Assembly: GCA_013285405.1 (NCBI GenBank)
Contig: CP053446.1
Location: 3,581,001 to 3,645,000, forward strand
DNA length: 64,000 nucleotides
Origin: Ignavibacteriota bacterium
GTDB taxonomy: Bacteria; Bacteroidota; Ignavibacteria; Ignavibacteriales; Ignavibacteriaceae
Direction of reading: 5' to 3'
In this document: positions 49,401-58,600 of the stretch, in pieces
Position numbering within the stretch: the stretch's first letter is position 1
Layout of the letters: every line of letters begins with the position of its first letter
Made by a program: the position numbers and the translations under genes
The notes under the pieces: generated by a model
What the model was told of the DNA's origin: nothing
The model's input: the letters and a program-made list of their open reading frames with translations, nothing else
Databases searched by the model: none

Positions 49401-50228
49401 TATTCTGACAGATTTAGTTGAACCACCATACGCGTAGGCAGTTGATACAACGGCATCTTCAGTTCCGCACGGAGCGTTTGACCAAGTTGTCCAGACAGTT
49501 GGAGCTTGACAAGCTAACGTTGAGTCAGCTATATAAGTTTCAAAATTATCAATAAACATATCAGCAATTTTAATATTATCAAGCCAGCACAGATTACCAT
49601 ATCCTGATACTGCAGAAAATCTAATCATGTTTGTACCTGCTGGTAACGCTAATCGCTTAGTAGACCACTGATTAGCGGCAGGATAATAAGGAGTTGACTG
49701 TGCTAAATGGAAGGGATTCAATATTCCATTAAGTCCACCAGGCATAGCAAGAAGTAATGTCCATGTAGTTCCGGCATTTGTTGAATAGTAGATATCCAAT
49801 TCATCAGGATCATCTATATAAGTTGCATACGCCCAATCAAACGATAAAGCAAGATTGCTAGCTCCTGCCGAAATAAATTCAACAGTTAAAAGATTATCAG
49901 TACCCGTTGGTGTACTATAAAAATCTGCTACACCTGACCATGTTCCCATACCATAACCACTTACAGTATTATCATTAGTCCATATCGCGGTACCATTTCT
50001 AGTCCAGCCAGTAGGTGGAAAAAGACCATTTTCAAAATTTGCAATAATGGGTAACGGATCAGCTAGCATTGATTCATCAGTTTGAGTTGTAGTTGTTTCT
50101 TTAGAATCTTTATGCAGTTTAAAATGAATATCTTTCGATTTCATATCCTGTCCATAATTATCAAAGCTACCCATTAAGGCAACTAAAATGGCAAATACAA
50201 AAATTTGTAAATAAAGAGAATTTTTCAT
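46464..50228 (-). CDS. Kelch-repeat T9SS surface protein 3
   Basis: 1254 residues. Signal peptide ~1-27. Residues ~60-215 are a MAM-like/choice-of-anchor domain (FENGLFPPTGWTRNG, then LALSFDWAYATY); ~220-430 a LamG-like domain with acidic FDQGGGGR loop; ~440-530 CARDB-like; ~545-880 kelch repeats (CYKYNVSANTWTAIASLP, VYRYDIAGNSWSTVAALP, VYLYDVSANTWTAASSLP); cassette A from ~885, then the Por tail. GGAGGG precedes the ATG. The leader element at 50278-50359 lies 49 nt upstream. It is the most diverged of the three kelch paralogues in its N-terminal half but shares their regulation signal and terminator type. Confidence 0.87.
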   Translation of the reverse strand: MKNSLYLQIFVFAILVALMGSFDNYGQDMKSKDIHFKLHKDSKETTTTQTDESMLADPLPIIANFENGLFPPTGWTRNGTAIWTNDNTVSGYGMGTWSGVADFYSTPTGTDNLLTVEFISAGASNLALSFDWAYATYIDDPDELDIYYSTNAGTTWTLLLAMPGGLNGILNPFHLAQSTPYYPAANQWSTKRLALPAGTNMIRFSAVSGYGNLCWLDNIKIADMFIDNFETYIADSTLACQAPTVWTTWSNAPCGTEDAVVSTAYAYGGSTKSVRIDNVPPRDVDLVKTLGNKTTGKWYINFFMYIPAGKSGYFNTLASPPLPDPPGADWGMEVYFDQGGGGRLANVPSGPINFTWYEGQWHQVMVVVDFEQTPTLAEFWFGKVGQMAQLYTWDWTQGATITDQLGGNDFFGATLNDQMYIDDYYFSNAPPPIQQLANDAGMVSIDMNYQYGPGTVVPIATVKNYGTATNTFDVQMTITGGYSSTKTVTGLAGGSTQQVTFDNWNVSTIGPYTVNVCTQLGTDPNADNNCQTQGVQIWDPNGDWTAGADYPITTYNGIGVEYNDGSTDWLFVMGGNTTSTLGTECYKYNVSANTWTAIASLPAKRLITAGACVGNFIYVIGGSDGTTYQNTVYRYDIAGNSWSTVAALPKLIGWCRAVSYGTNYIYLAGGVEAGTTYLSDVYLYDVSANTWTAASSLPLPVFGGGFALVGNTLVYAAGAYEAGISNAVVVGTINTGNPLQITWVTMDNTYPGIGQEVSDSYNANLIAEMLYPQSGSNQNRLTDAMVWPAGAIYRTFAHTWGSDAIIMGGGTPTSNYSAATPGPCYIYKISTDTWVAQENMTVPVGAHQSGTFHTGNIWKYIIASGFGVSAPEAETQIYTQTLSANTFQLSINLLNGWNMVSVPGTNPNGMGVANWWPGRVGDVYKYAGGYQTITTATPGVGYWMKNNGAQTYNTGDEWPAGGLQVVAHTPLTGAIGWNMIGGYEIAATASLVTTVPAGLQSGPIYKYAGGYSAAATIDPGFGYWIKLTGSGQIIIPETMSKESKPVEYFPENWGRIVITDAAGVSYTLYAVNGQVDLSQYELPPAPPTGMYDFRYTSGRIAEDLSSSVKTIEMSGVVYPLTVRVEGMDIRLMDESGKKLNENLKDGESIEISETTIEKLMVSGELLPTVYSLEQNYPNPFNPSTMIEFSLPEMANVKLSIYNALGEKVAELVNTSLQAGKYQYNWNASGVATGMYIYELRTDNFVSVKKMLLLK

Positions 50229-50277
50229 TAGAGCCCTCCAATAGAATATTAGTTTATAAATTAGTTAATTAAATTGT

Positions 50278-50314
50278 GCTTTACAGTGCTCAAAAAAAAT
50301 TGTATCTGTAAAGC
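50278..50314 (-). promoter_or_regulatory. Leader hairpin, copy 3
   Basis: Arms GCTTTACAG (50278-50286) and CTGTAAAGC (50306-50314), perfect 9 bp, 19-nt loop, immediately after the leader stop. A one-base insertion relative to copy 2 removes the tenth pair but leaves the nine-pair stem intact. Confidence 0.72.
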
Positions 50315-50350
50315 TTAGTTCGGCCAAATGAGATGATAAATCTCTTGCAT
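50315..50350 (-). CDS. Leader ORF, copy 3 (MQEIYHLIWPN)
   Basis: 11 codons plus TAA; GGAGG at 50355-50359, 4 nt before the ATG. Identical to copy 2, although the surrounding repeat has point changes and indels in non-coding positions. Confidence 0.6.
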   Translation of the reverse strand: MQEIYHLIWPN

Positions 50351-50555
50351 ATCGCCTCCGTTATTTTAAGGTTTATTAATAAATTATTTAGTGTGGGCCA
50401 AAATCCTATTTTAACATTCATATCATTCATTTGTTCAATCTATAAGCAATCTATATGCATTTATTTAATTACTAAATATTTAAATACAATTTCTAACTAA
50501 CTAATTTCAATAAAACTTAATCGATATTTTTAAAATATTCTACCTATATTATTTT

Positions 50556-53500
50556 TTACTTCAATAGTAACATTTTCTTAACTGATACAAAATTATCTGT
50601 CCTTAATTCATAGATATACATTCCTGTTGCTATCCCGCTTTGCGAGACATTCCAGTTGTATTGATATTTTCCGGCTTGCAATGTTGTGTTGACTAGTTCT
50701 GCTACCTTTTCTCCCAATGCATTGTAGATACTTAGTTTTACATTTGCCATCTCAGGCAACGAGAACTCGATCATCGTGCTTGGGTTGAATGGATTCGGAT
50801 AGTTCTGTTCAAGTGAATATACTGTTGGTAACAGTTCTCCCGATACCATCAGCTTCTCTATCGTTGTTTCACTGATTTCTATTGATTCTCCATCCTTCAG
50901 ATTTTCATTCAGCTTCTTGCCACTCTCATCCATCAACCTGATATCCATTCCCTCTACTCTTACTGTCAATGGATATACTACTCCGCTCATCTCAATTGTC
51001 TTCACTGAGCTGCTCAGGTCTTCGGCTATTCTTCCACTCGTGTATCTGAAGTCATACATTCCTGTTGGTGGTGCTGGTGGTAATTCATACTGACTTAAGT
51101 CAACCTGTCCATTTACTGCATACAGTGTGTAGCTCACTCCTGCTGCATCTGTTATCACTATTCTTCCCCAATTCTCAGGGAAGTATTCTACTGGTTTGCT
51201 GTCTTTAGCAAACGATTCTGGTATGATTATCTGTCCTGCGCCTGTCAACTTTATCCAGTAACCAAATCCAGGATCTATTGTTGCTGCTGCTGAATATCCA
51301 CCTGAGTATTTATAGATTGGTCCACTCTGTAGTCCTGATGGTACGGTTGTTACTAATGATGCTGTTGCTGCTATCTCATAGCCACCAATCATATTCCAGC
51401 CGATAGCTCCTGTTAGCGGTGTGTGTGCAACTACCTGCAATCCACCTGCTGGCCATTCATCTCCTGTATTATAAGTCTGAGCTCCGTTATTCTTCATCCA
51501 GTATCCTACACCTGGTGTTGCTGTAGTTATTGTTTGATAACCGCCTGCATATTTATAAACGTCTCCAACTCTTCCGGGCCACCAATTTGCTACTCCCATT
51601 CCATCCGGATTTGTTCCAGGTACTGATACCATGTTCCAACCATCGGATACATTGACTGAAAGTTGGAAAGTGGAAGTTCCGCAGTTGTATTCATCTGCTC
51701 CAATATCAGGAGTTGTTACACTTCTTACATCACCATCAATATCTGTAGTCACTCCTGCAATTGGAACACCAATATCGCAGACGGTACTGAATGATGGGTT
51801 AATGTGTAGATTAGTTTCACTTGTGAAATGTGGATCATCTGAAATACTATTCAAATCTTGTCCTATAGCAGTTCGCCAATCATTCAAGTTTGCAACATCA
51901 GCACCAAAGTAACCAATCACACTTCCTGTTGTCCAGTAATCATTATAATTTATGTTCTGGAATGTTGTGGTATTTGGTGAATGAATCGCATAGTTCTTCG
52001 GAGTATTACCAACTCTTGTATTCAGGAAAATATTATTCCTGATATCTATATTTATTGCTGCTGTGGAAATATATAAACAAGCTGAGGGTAAATTGGCTGC
52101 TGGATTTGCAACAGTATCAGTGATGCTGACTGAGTTATAATAAATTTTATAATTACTTCCTCCGGCGATTCTGATTCCATATAAATACATCGAAGTATTG
52201 CCATAGGTACTTAAATCATAAATCATATTATTATCGATCTGATTATCAAAACAATTAGTTCCGGATGAAAAATAAATTCCCGTAGAATTATATCCCGTCG
52301 TACCGGGCTGCTTTATAGAATGAATTTTGTTTTTACTTACGACAGCGTTGTTGACATTTGCAACAAAATAGATAGGCCATTTACTTCCATCAAAAAACAT
52401 ATTATATACTTCATTGTTGATTACCTGAGGTGCATTGACATAACCGATATATATCCCATATTCGGTTATCGATTCACTTACAAGATCAGCACCAATAATA
52501 TTCCCGGATACTAATAAATTAGTCATTTGATCCGAAGATGTTCCCCTTATCCATACACCGTTTCGAGTATTATAAATCTTGTTTTCAATGATTGAAATAT
52601 TATCAAAGTCAGCACCGCCAGCGTTTCCTGTACTTAATGAACCAGTTGAACTTCCGCCAAATATTCCAAACACGTTTGCAACACTATTGATTCCAGCTTT
52701 TATGTTACAATTCCTTATTGTAATATCTGAACAGCCTTGACCAGCACCCAAACTAATCAACTGAAAAGTGGCTGTATTATTTGTGTCTTTATTATTAATA
52801 AATGTCAGATAATTACCAGAACTGTTATAACGTCCATCAATCGTTACGCGGTCTGCACCAGTTAATCGGAAAAGCCCACCTTTGAAAGTTCCGGAAATAG
52901 TTCTATTCACTGCTGCATTTGGTCGGATAGTTAGAGTATAATTACCAGCACCCTGTTCAGTCCATTGATTAAGCGGAACTTCGCCGGTTTCTGTAAGATC
53001 ACTAATGACCTCTACAGTTACATTACCAGCAACAATATTTCCGTTGAACGCATTGAATAAACCTTCTTGCCCGCTCAACGAAGTATAATCGCCACCAGTT
53101 CCTACCGTAACTGTTCCTGATAATATTGTAATTATATAATATGAATTAATAGTTCCGGTAATTGGAAAAGCAGACGGAGTCAAATTAACAGATAATGGTG
53201 GAGACGAAAAATCTCCTGAATTAATTGCAACATTCACAGGTGAAGCATTATCCTGTGCAACGACAAAATATTGAATTACATCTCCCATCACTACACCAGT
53301 TCCGCCAAAGAGTAATGAATAATTAATTGTAAATTCAAAAGGAGATGATGTGTTTGCAGTTTCTACATACTTCCATCCGTTTGTGGAAGGTGTATTATCA
53401 ACATAAGTATTATTATCTGTAGTTCTTCTGAAATAAATTCTTGGTGCAAACCCCGGAGTTACATTAACACCACTCTGATCATTTATAGCAACGTTTGTTA

Positions 53501-55574
53501 AGGTTCTGTTTGCTGTTGATGTGGTGGGGTCGAGCAAAGTATATATAATTGATGGAGCAGTAATATCAATTGAAATACCATTGAATTCATCTGCGCCAAT
53601 ATCAGGAGTAGAAATATTTCTCGTATCGCTATCATAATCGATACTAATATTTACTGGAGAAGTCACCGGAGTTCCGCCGCTTTCTGTTTGTGTAGCAACA
53701 CTTGTCTGAACATGTAAATTATAAGGAGTTGACGAAACATTTACGAAAGGAACATTTTCTGTAATTGAGCTTGATTCTCTTGGTGCAACGCGAATTTTGA
53801 AATCATCAATAGTTTGATCAAAGTTCGTTCCGTCAAAAAAGATAACATTTGATGCGCTCGGTATTCCTGAGTAAAAACAATTATTATTAGATACTGTAGA
53901 ATAATTATTGAGATTAACATTCGCGGCACTTCTTCTGAACGCAACTGTTTTTCCCGTTCCGCTTGCTGTTGAAAGATTAACAACAATATTGTCTCTCATA
54001 TCAAGTGTTGCAGTTGTTGGGTTAGTGCTATTGGAATGATAGATACCAGAAGAGCCAAAATTCCCGGTGCCTGCAGCATTAAGGAAAATAGTATTATAAT
54101 ACAAACCAATTTTTGAATTTGCAGTTGTACTGGTTATGTTAATACCTCTTACTACATTTACATCAGAACCGTTAGGAGCTTTTATATCCGAAATAAAATT
54201 ATTGTAGATATAAGTGTTTTCGGGTCCGGAAGGAATTAAAATTCCTGATGCTACTGAACCTGTCGAACTTGTAGTTGTTAAATTGTAAATTTCATTTCCA
54301 TAAATATAAACGTTGGTACCATCTGTACTGTGAATACCATTGATTGGTCCGGCTGAGGAATTATTATAAATTTTATTATTGTATATATATGTATTCAACG
54401 ATGCGGTAGTTGGGCTATTATAAATACAATGCATCGGACCTGAGCCAGCAGCTTTTACATTGTTCCTGCATCTGTTACCATATATGTTAACATTATATGC
54501 GCTTGCCAAATTGTAAATCATCCAGAAACTATTACTCGAAGAACCCGAATACAAACAATTTTCAACGGTGTTGTTGTAAATGTTTACCCGGTTATCAACA
54601 CCGGAACTTCCCATTGAATTTACAATAGCGTATATAAGACTCGTACCGCCTTGGGTTACTGTCACACTATTATTATAAATATCCACATTCGAATTAGTTC
54701 CGCTTCCGGTACGTATTCCATATAATAACCCGGTATGTGATGCACCACCACCGTTAACAGAATTTTGTGCAATTTTCAGATTGTTCTGATATTCAATATT
54801 CATCCCATAAGCAGTTGTTGACCCATTACCATAGGCGAGAATATAGTTACCAGCGATTACACCTATTTCATTTCCTTTTCCAAAGTAGGCAGTAGTGGAT
54901 GAACTTATAATTCTAATTCCGTTATAGGCATCAATTGTATTATTATCAAACTTACAGTAACTCATTACATCAAGCGTATCGGTAAGAGTAAGACCAGTCG
55001 ATGATGAAGCAGTATGATTGGCTCCATATATTCCCCAGGTTGCTGTGTTTGATTTATTTAATGTGATAGTTGAATTTTTAATTGAAACAACGTAGCAGCC
55101 ATCAATTGGTGCAGTTGAGTTCTTCTTCAATAAAGCATATCCCCACTCCATCCTTGTGATATCATCTATGTTAGCCGGATTATCAGAAATATTTATCCCA
55201 TCAAAAGTTATATAATCTCCACCTGCAATTACAATGATACCATCAAGAGAACCAGTTCCTGTACCTGCAGTAATAACCGGGTTAGCACCAGCACCGCTTT
55301 TTTGAAAAATAATTGGATTAGATTGTGTCCCCGTTGCGGTAATCAATCCTGAAGTTGAACTTGTAAATGTTTCTATATGTCCTGCGGCAACATTAAATGT
55401 TACTCCACCTGAACCAACACCAAGTGTATCTAAAGCATTTATTGCAGCTTCGATTGTTGCATAGTCACCAGGGATTGTTTTAGTTCCTGAAAGTTGAGCG
55501 AAGGAATTTCCCTGAAATAAAATCAATGCTGATATAAAAATGAAAGCATACTGTAAAACTATTTTGTACCCCAT
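50556..55574 (-). CDS. Very large secreted parallel beta-helix protein with cassette A and T9SS tail
   Basis: 1672 residues from the ATG at 55574 (GGAGA upstream); a TTG at 55586 would overlap that site and is less likely. Signal peptide ~1-27. Residues ~30-620 and ~840-1290 are two right-handed parallel beta-helix regions with stacked xIYNNxI turns (VNIYNNTVENC, TYIYNNKIYNNSS, VYIYGNEIYN, VISKNKIHSI-like), each opening with a pectate-lyase-style GDYATIEAAINAL or GGDYTSLSGQEGLFNAF segment and closing with DIGADE(F/Y). An Ig-like stretch joins them. Cassette A starts at ~1301, then the Por tail with a NVSQSGIA variant. Beta-helices often cut or bind polysaccharides, but I see no defined active site. 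Confidence 0.87.
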   Translation of the reverse strand: MGYKIVLQYAFIFISALILFQGNSFAQLSGTKTIPGDYATIEAAINALDTLGVGSGGVTFNVAAGHIETFTSSTSGLITATGTQSNPIIFQKSGAGANPVITAGTGTGSLDGIIVIAGGDYITFDGINISDNPANIDDITRMEWGYALLKKNSTAPIDGCYVVSIKNSTITLNKSNTATWGIYGANHTASSSTGLTLTDTLDVMSYCKFDNNTIDAYNGIRIISSSTTAYFGKGNEIGVIAGNYILAYGNGSTTAYGMNIEYQNNLKIAQNSVNGGGASHTGLLYGIRTGSGTNSNVDIYNNSVTVTQGGTSLIYAIVNSMGSSGVDNRVNIYNNTVENCLYSGSSSNSFWMIYNLASAYNVNIYGNRCRNNVKAAGSGPMHCIYNSPTTASLNTYIYNNKIYNNSSAGPINGIHSTDGTNVYIYGNEIYNLTTTSSTGSVASGILIPSGPENTYIYNNFISDIKAPNGSDVNVVRGINITSTTANSKIGLYYNTIFLNAAGTGNFGSSGIYHSNSTNPTTATLDMRDNIVVNLSTASGTGKTVAFRRSAANVNLNNYSTVSNNNCFYSGIPSASNVIFFDGTNFDQTIDDFKIRVAPRESSSITENVPFVNVSSTPYNLHVQTSVATQTESGGTPVTSPVNISIDYDSDTRNISTPDIGADEFNGISIDITAPSIIYTLLDPTTSTANRTLTNVAINDQSGVNVTPGFAPRIYFRRTTDNNTYVDNTPSTNGWKYVETANTSSPFEFTINYSLLFGGTGVVMGDVIQYFVVAQDNASPVNVAINSGDFSSPPLSVNLTPSAFPITGTINSYYIITILSGTVTVGTGGDYTSLSGQEGLFNAFNGNIVAGNVTVEVISDLTETGEVPLNQWTEQGAGNYTLTIRPNAAVNRTISGTFKGGLFRLTGADRVTIDGRYNSSGNYLTFINNKDTNNTATFQLISLGAGQGCSDITIRNCNIKAGINSVANVFGIFGGSSTGSLSTGNAGGADFDNISIIENKIYNTRNGVWIRGTSSDQMTNLLVSGNIIGADLVSESITEYGIYIGYVNAPQVINNEVYNMFFDGSKWPIYFVANVNNAVVSKNKIHSIKQPGTTGYNSTGIYFSSGTNCFDNQIDNNMIYDLSTYGNTSMYLYGIRIAGGSNYKIYYNSVSITDTVANPAANLPSACLYISTAAINIDIRNNIFLNTRVGNTPKNYAIHSPNTTTFQNINYNDYWTTGSVIGYFGADVANLNDWRTAIGQDLNSISDDPHFTSETNLHINPSFSTVCDIGVPIAGVTTDIDGDVRSVTTPDIGADEYNCGTSTFQLSVNVSDGWNMVSVPGTNPDGMGVANWWPGRVGDVYKYAGGYQTITTATPGVGYWMKNNGAQTYNTGDEWPAGGLQVVAHTPLTGAIGWNMIGGYEIAATASLVTTVPSGLQSGPIYKYSGGYSAAATIDPGFGYWIKLTGAGQIIIPESFAKDSKPVEYFPENWGRIVITDAAGVSYTLYAVNGQVDLSQYELPPAPPTGMYDFRYTSGRIAEDLSSSVKTIEMSGVVYPLTVRVEGMDIRLMDESGKKLNENLKDGESIEISETTIEKLMVSGELLPTVYSLEQNYPNPFNPSTMIEFSLPEMANVKLSIYNALGEKVAELVNTTLQAGKYQYNWNVSQSGIATGMYIYELRTDNFVSVKKMLLLK
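50633..50647. repeat. Palindrome in Por-tail coding sequence (one mismatch)
   Basis: TCCCGC-TTT-GCGAGA, the 44024 element with one arm base changed. Confidence 0.6.
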
Positions 55575-55626
55575 AATATTCTCCAATTTCTTTTTTAATT
55601 ATGATTAAATACTATTTGATTATTAT

Positions 55627-58600
55627 TTATTTAATTAATATCATTTTCTTAAATGAAATAAATTTGTTCGCTCTTAATTCATAAATATAAATACCGCTTG
55701 CAATGTCAGTTGCTTTCCACTGGTAGCTGTATCTTCCTGCTTCCAATGTTGTGTTTACTATTTCATCTACCTTCTGTCCCAATGTGTTGTAAATTGTCAA
55801 AGTTACTTCCGATGCTTCAGGCAAATCAAACTTTATTGTCGTGGATGGATTAAATGGATTCGGATAGTTTTGTTCTAAACTATATGCTTCCGGTATTTCT
55901 CCTTCTTTCTCTATCTTCAGCTTATTGACTGATTCATTATTTATTATTATTTCTTCGCCATCTATTACTCTGTGACTTCCTGCTTCCTCTCCATTCACTA
56001 TCTCTACCAATCTATATTCTACCCCATTCTTCAGGTTTGTAATTTTTATTCTTACCGGATATTCTCTCGCCTGTATCTTTATTTCTGCTTCTTCATTTTC
56101 TGTTAACCTGTAATCGTCTTCCAGTCTTGCATCAAACGCTCCTGCTGGCGGTACTGGAGGCAGACTATAACTTTCACTTCCTATTCCACCTGTCAGTTTT
56201 CCGTTAAAGTACAACCTCTGCGTGTTGTTCTCTCTGTCCGTTATTTCTATCTGACTGAATTCTTTTGTGTTTTCTGTTATTTTTTCTAATTCATCATTTT
56301 CTTTCATCACTACATTGATGCAGCTTATTGTTATCGTCCCCGGTCCGCTTGCCTTTATCCAGTATCCTTTCGTTATATCTATCGAACTTGCATTTACGTA
56401 ACTCCCTGTGTATCCATACAATGTCCCCGGTACTATTATTCCTCCCGGATCACTCACACTGCTCAACGGCACGTTGCAGTTCGGTCCTCCTATTATATTC
56501 CAGCCTGTGTTCAGACTTAATATACTCTCCGTTCTGTCTGTTCCACATACCTGACTTATCTGTGTCGATGGAAACTTCAACCAATAACCCATTCCATTCA
56601 ATATATTCTCTGTTGTATAATATGAACCCGCATATCCATACAAAGTCCCGGATATTGCCGTTGGAAACAATGACAGATAGTTGTGGTTAATTACATCTAT
56701 TGGAAGACTCAACAGATTCCATCCGTTGATTATATTATAATTATTACATATCTGGTAGTTGTATTTTATCTGAAGATGACCCAAACCTATCACGTCTGTA
56801 TAATGATTTGTTGTTCTCATATTTACGTTTACCATATTTCCGTTTATCGGATCTACCAGATGAAAATATCCTGCTGCCGGAAGCTGTGCTGGATTCCAGC
56901 TTATGCTTGCTGGTGAACAGTCACTGGCTGGTGTGTATAGTAATGACCAGATTCTTTCTGAGGATGTATTTGTTGCCCGGATATCTGTGAACCAATGTTC
57001 GCTGCAACTGAGAAATCTTCCGTCGAAAGCTCCTGCCGGAGGAGGAGGCGGTGCTGATACATCTAATCCAACGTCATAACAATCCGTTGCGCCTGGTGCT
57101 GTCCCAAATTCCAATGGAACCTGATTCATACAATTATCAAATACTAATATGTTTACTCCGAAGTCAAGTGCTGATAACGTTGTAGCATTGGTTACTATGC
57201 CCGTAGAATAGTTTGATCCATCGTAGGAAAAAGCTTTGTAATAATAAGTTGTTAGCTGGATTAAACCAGTATGATTTACAGGAGAAGTTATACCATTATA
57301 TATTAATGTTCCTCCAGCGAAAGCCTGACCGATTGCTGGCGGAGGACCTGAAGGAGTAGTAAATGATCCAGTTAAATTCGAAACGATAACTACGTTGTTG
57401 CTATTTGAGTTTGGTGTGAATGATACATTTATTTGTGAACCATTAATAGCAGCAGCTGACACGTTTGTTGGGTCAGCAACAGGTTCGCTAAATGTTACTT
57501 TACTCATCCAACCTTGATAATTTCCCGTTCTGTTATCTGCCCAAAATGGGTATGCGACATTATTGTAAGCCGCAACACCAATATAATCGCCTGCATAACC
57601 ACCAGCTAAACCTGGAATAGGTGATGGAGTATGTGCCTGATTACTGACTTTGAAATTCTCAAAGGATACTCCCCCATTTTCTGATCTGGCCATAAATACT
57701 TCTGCCTGACTATTAACAACAGCCCGACTATCATAAAATACAAGCATTAATTGTCCGGTTGCCTGATCAACAGTACACCATGGATAATACTGATCTTTAC
57801 CATTATTAAGAGGATCGTTATTAACACGAATTGGAACCGACCAATTTGCACCACCATTTGTAGATCTGATCAGCACAATATCGGGATCACTCCCAGCAGG
57901 TGAAACTCCTCTCTGAGCCCATGTAATATATATATATCCGTTATTAGGTCCGCCGGATCTGTCAACACTCATTGAAGGAAAAGAAGAAACTCTGATATCA
58001 TTCTTACTCGACAAGTAACCTCTAATTCCAAAGTTAACATTTTGATATGCACGAAGGTGCGTCCACGTAGTACCTCCATTAGTTGACTTTGAAAATCCTA
58101 TCGCATCTTCTCCATCAGTCCAATTTGCATCATAGATTGCATAAGTAACATATACTTCCCCGTTTGGTCCTGTTTGAACATTAGCACCTTGGGCAAAAGC
58201 ACTTCCAAGCGGCGTGAGCGTTCCTGAAATATTTATTGAAGAACTCCAATTCACACCAAAATTAGTTGAGTATCGTAAATTAACTTCGCCATCAGAAGCT
58301 CCGCCAAAATCTGTCCACACACAATATGATCTATTTAGATAAGGACTACCAGATTTTTTATCGACCATATAGTGATTTTTATCTGCGAGCTGCCCGGGAT
58401 TTGGTGCAACTGTATGTGTAGTCCAGTTAGCGCCGTTATTTGTTGATACAGCAACACTTTGTCCATAGGCATTGTTGATGTAGTTTTCGTACAATCTGCC
58501 ATCAGAACCAATTACAGAGACAGGATCACCAGAATTAGAACCGAAGGGCGGATTATCATAACCGGTCCAGTTTGTACCACCATTTGTAGTCCAGTAAACA

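Larger units (their letters stand above)
50246..50802 (-). repeat. 557-bp repeat spanning a Por-tail end, intergenic region and leader (copy 2)
   Basis: Partner of 43638-44193; starts 18 nt before the kelch gene 3 start and ends within the tail of the beta-helix gene. Confidence 0.85.

Noticed and set aside
39935..50314. Leader hairpins as ordinary intrinsic terminators
   Set aside because: No T-run follows on the minus strand, and each kelch gene has a separate strong terminator at its 3' end.
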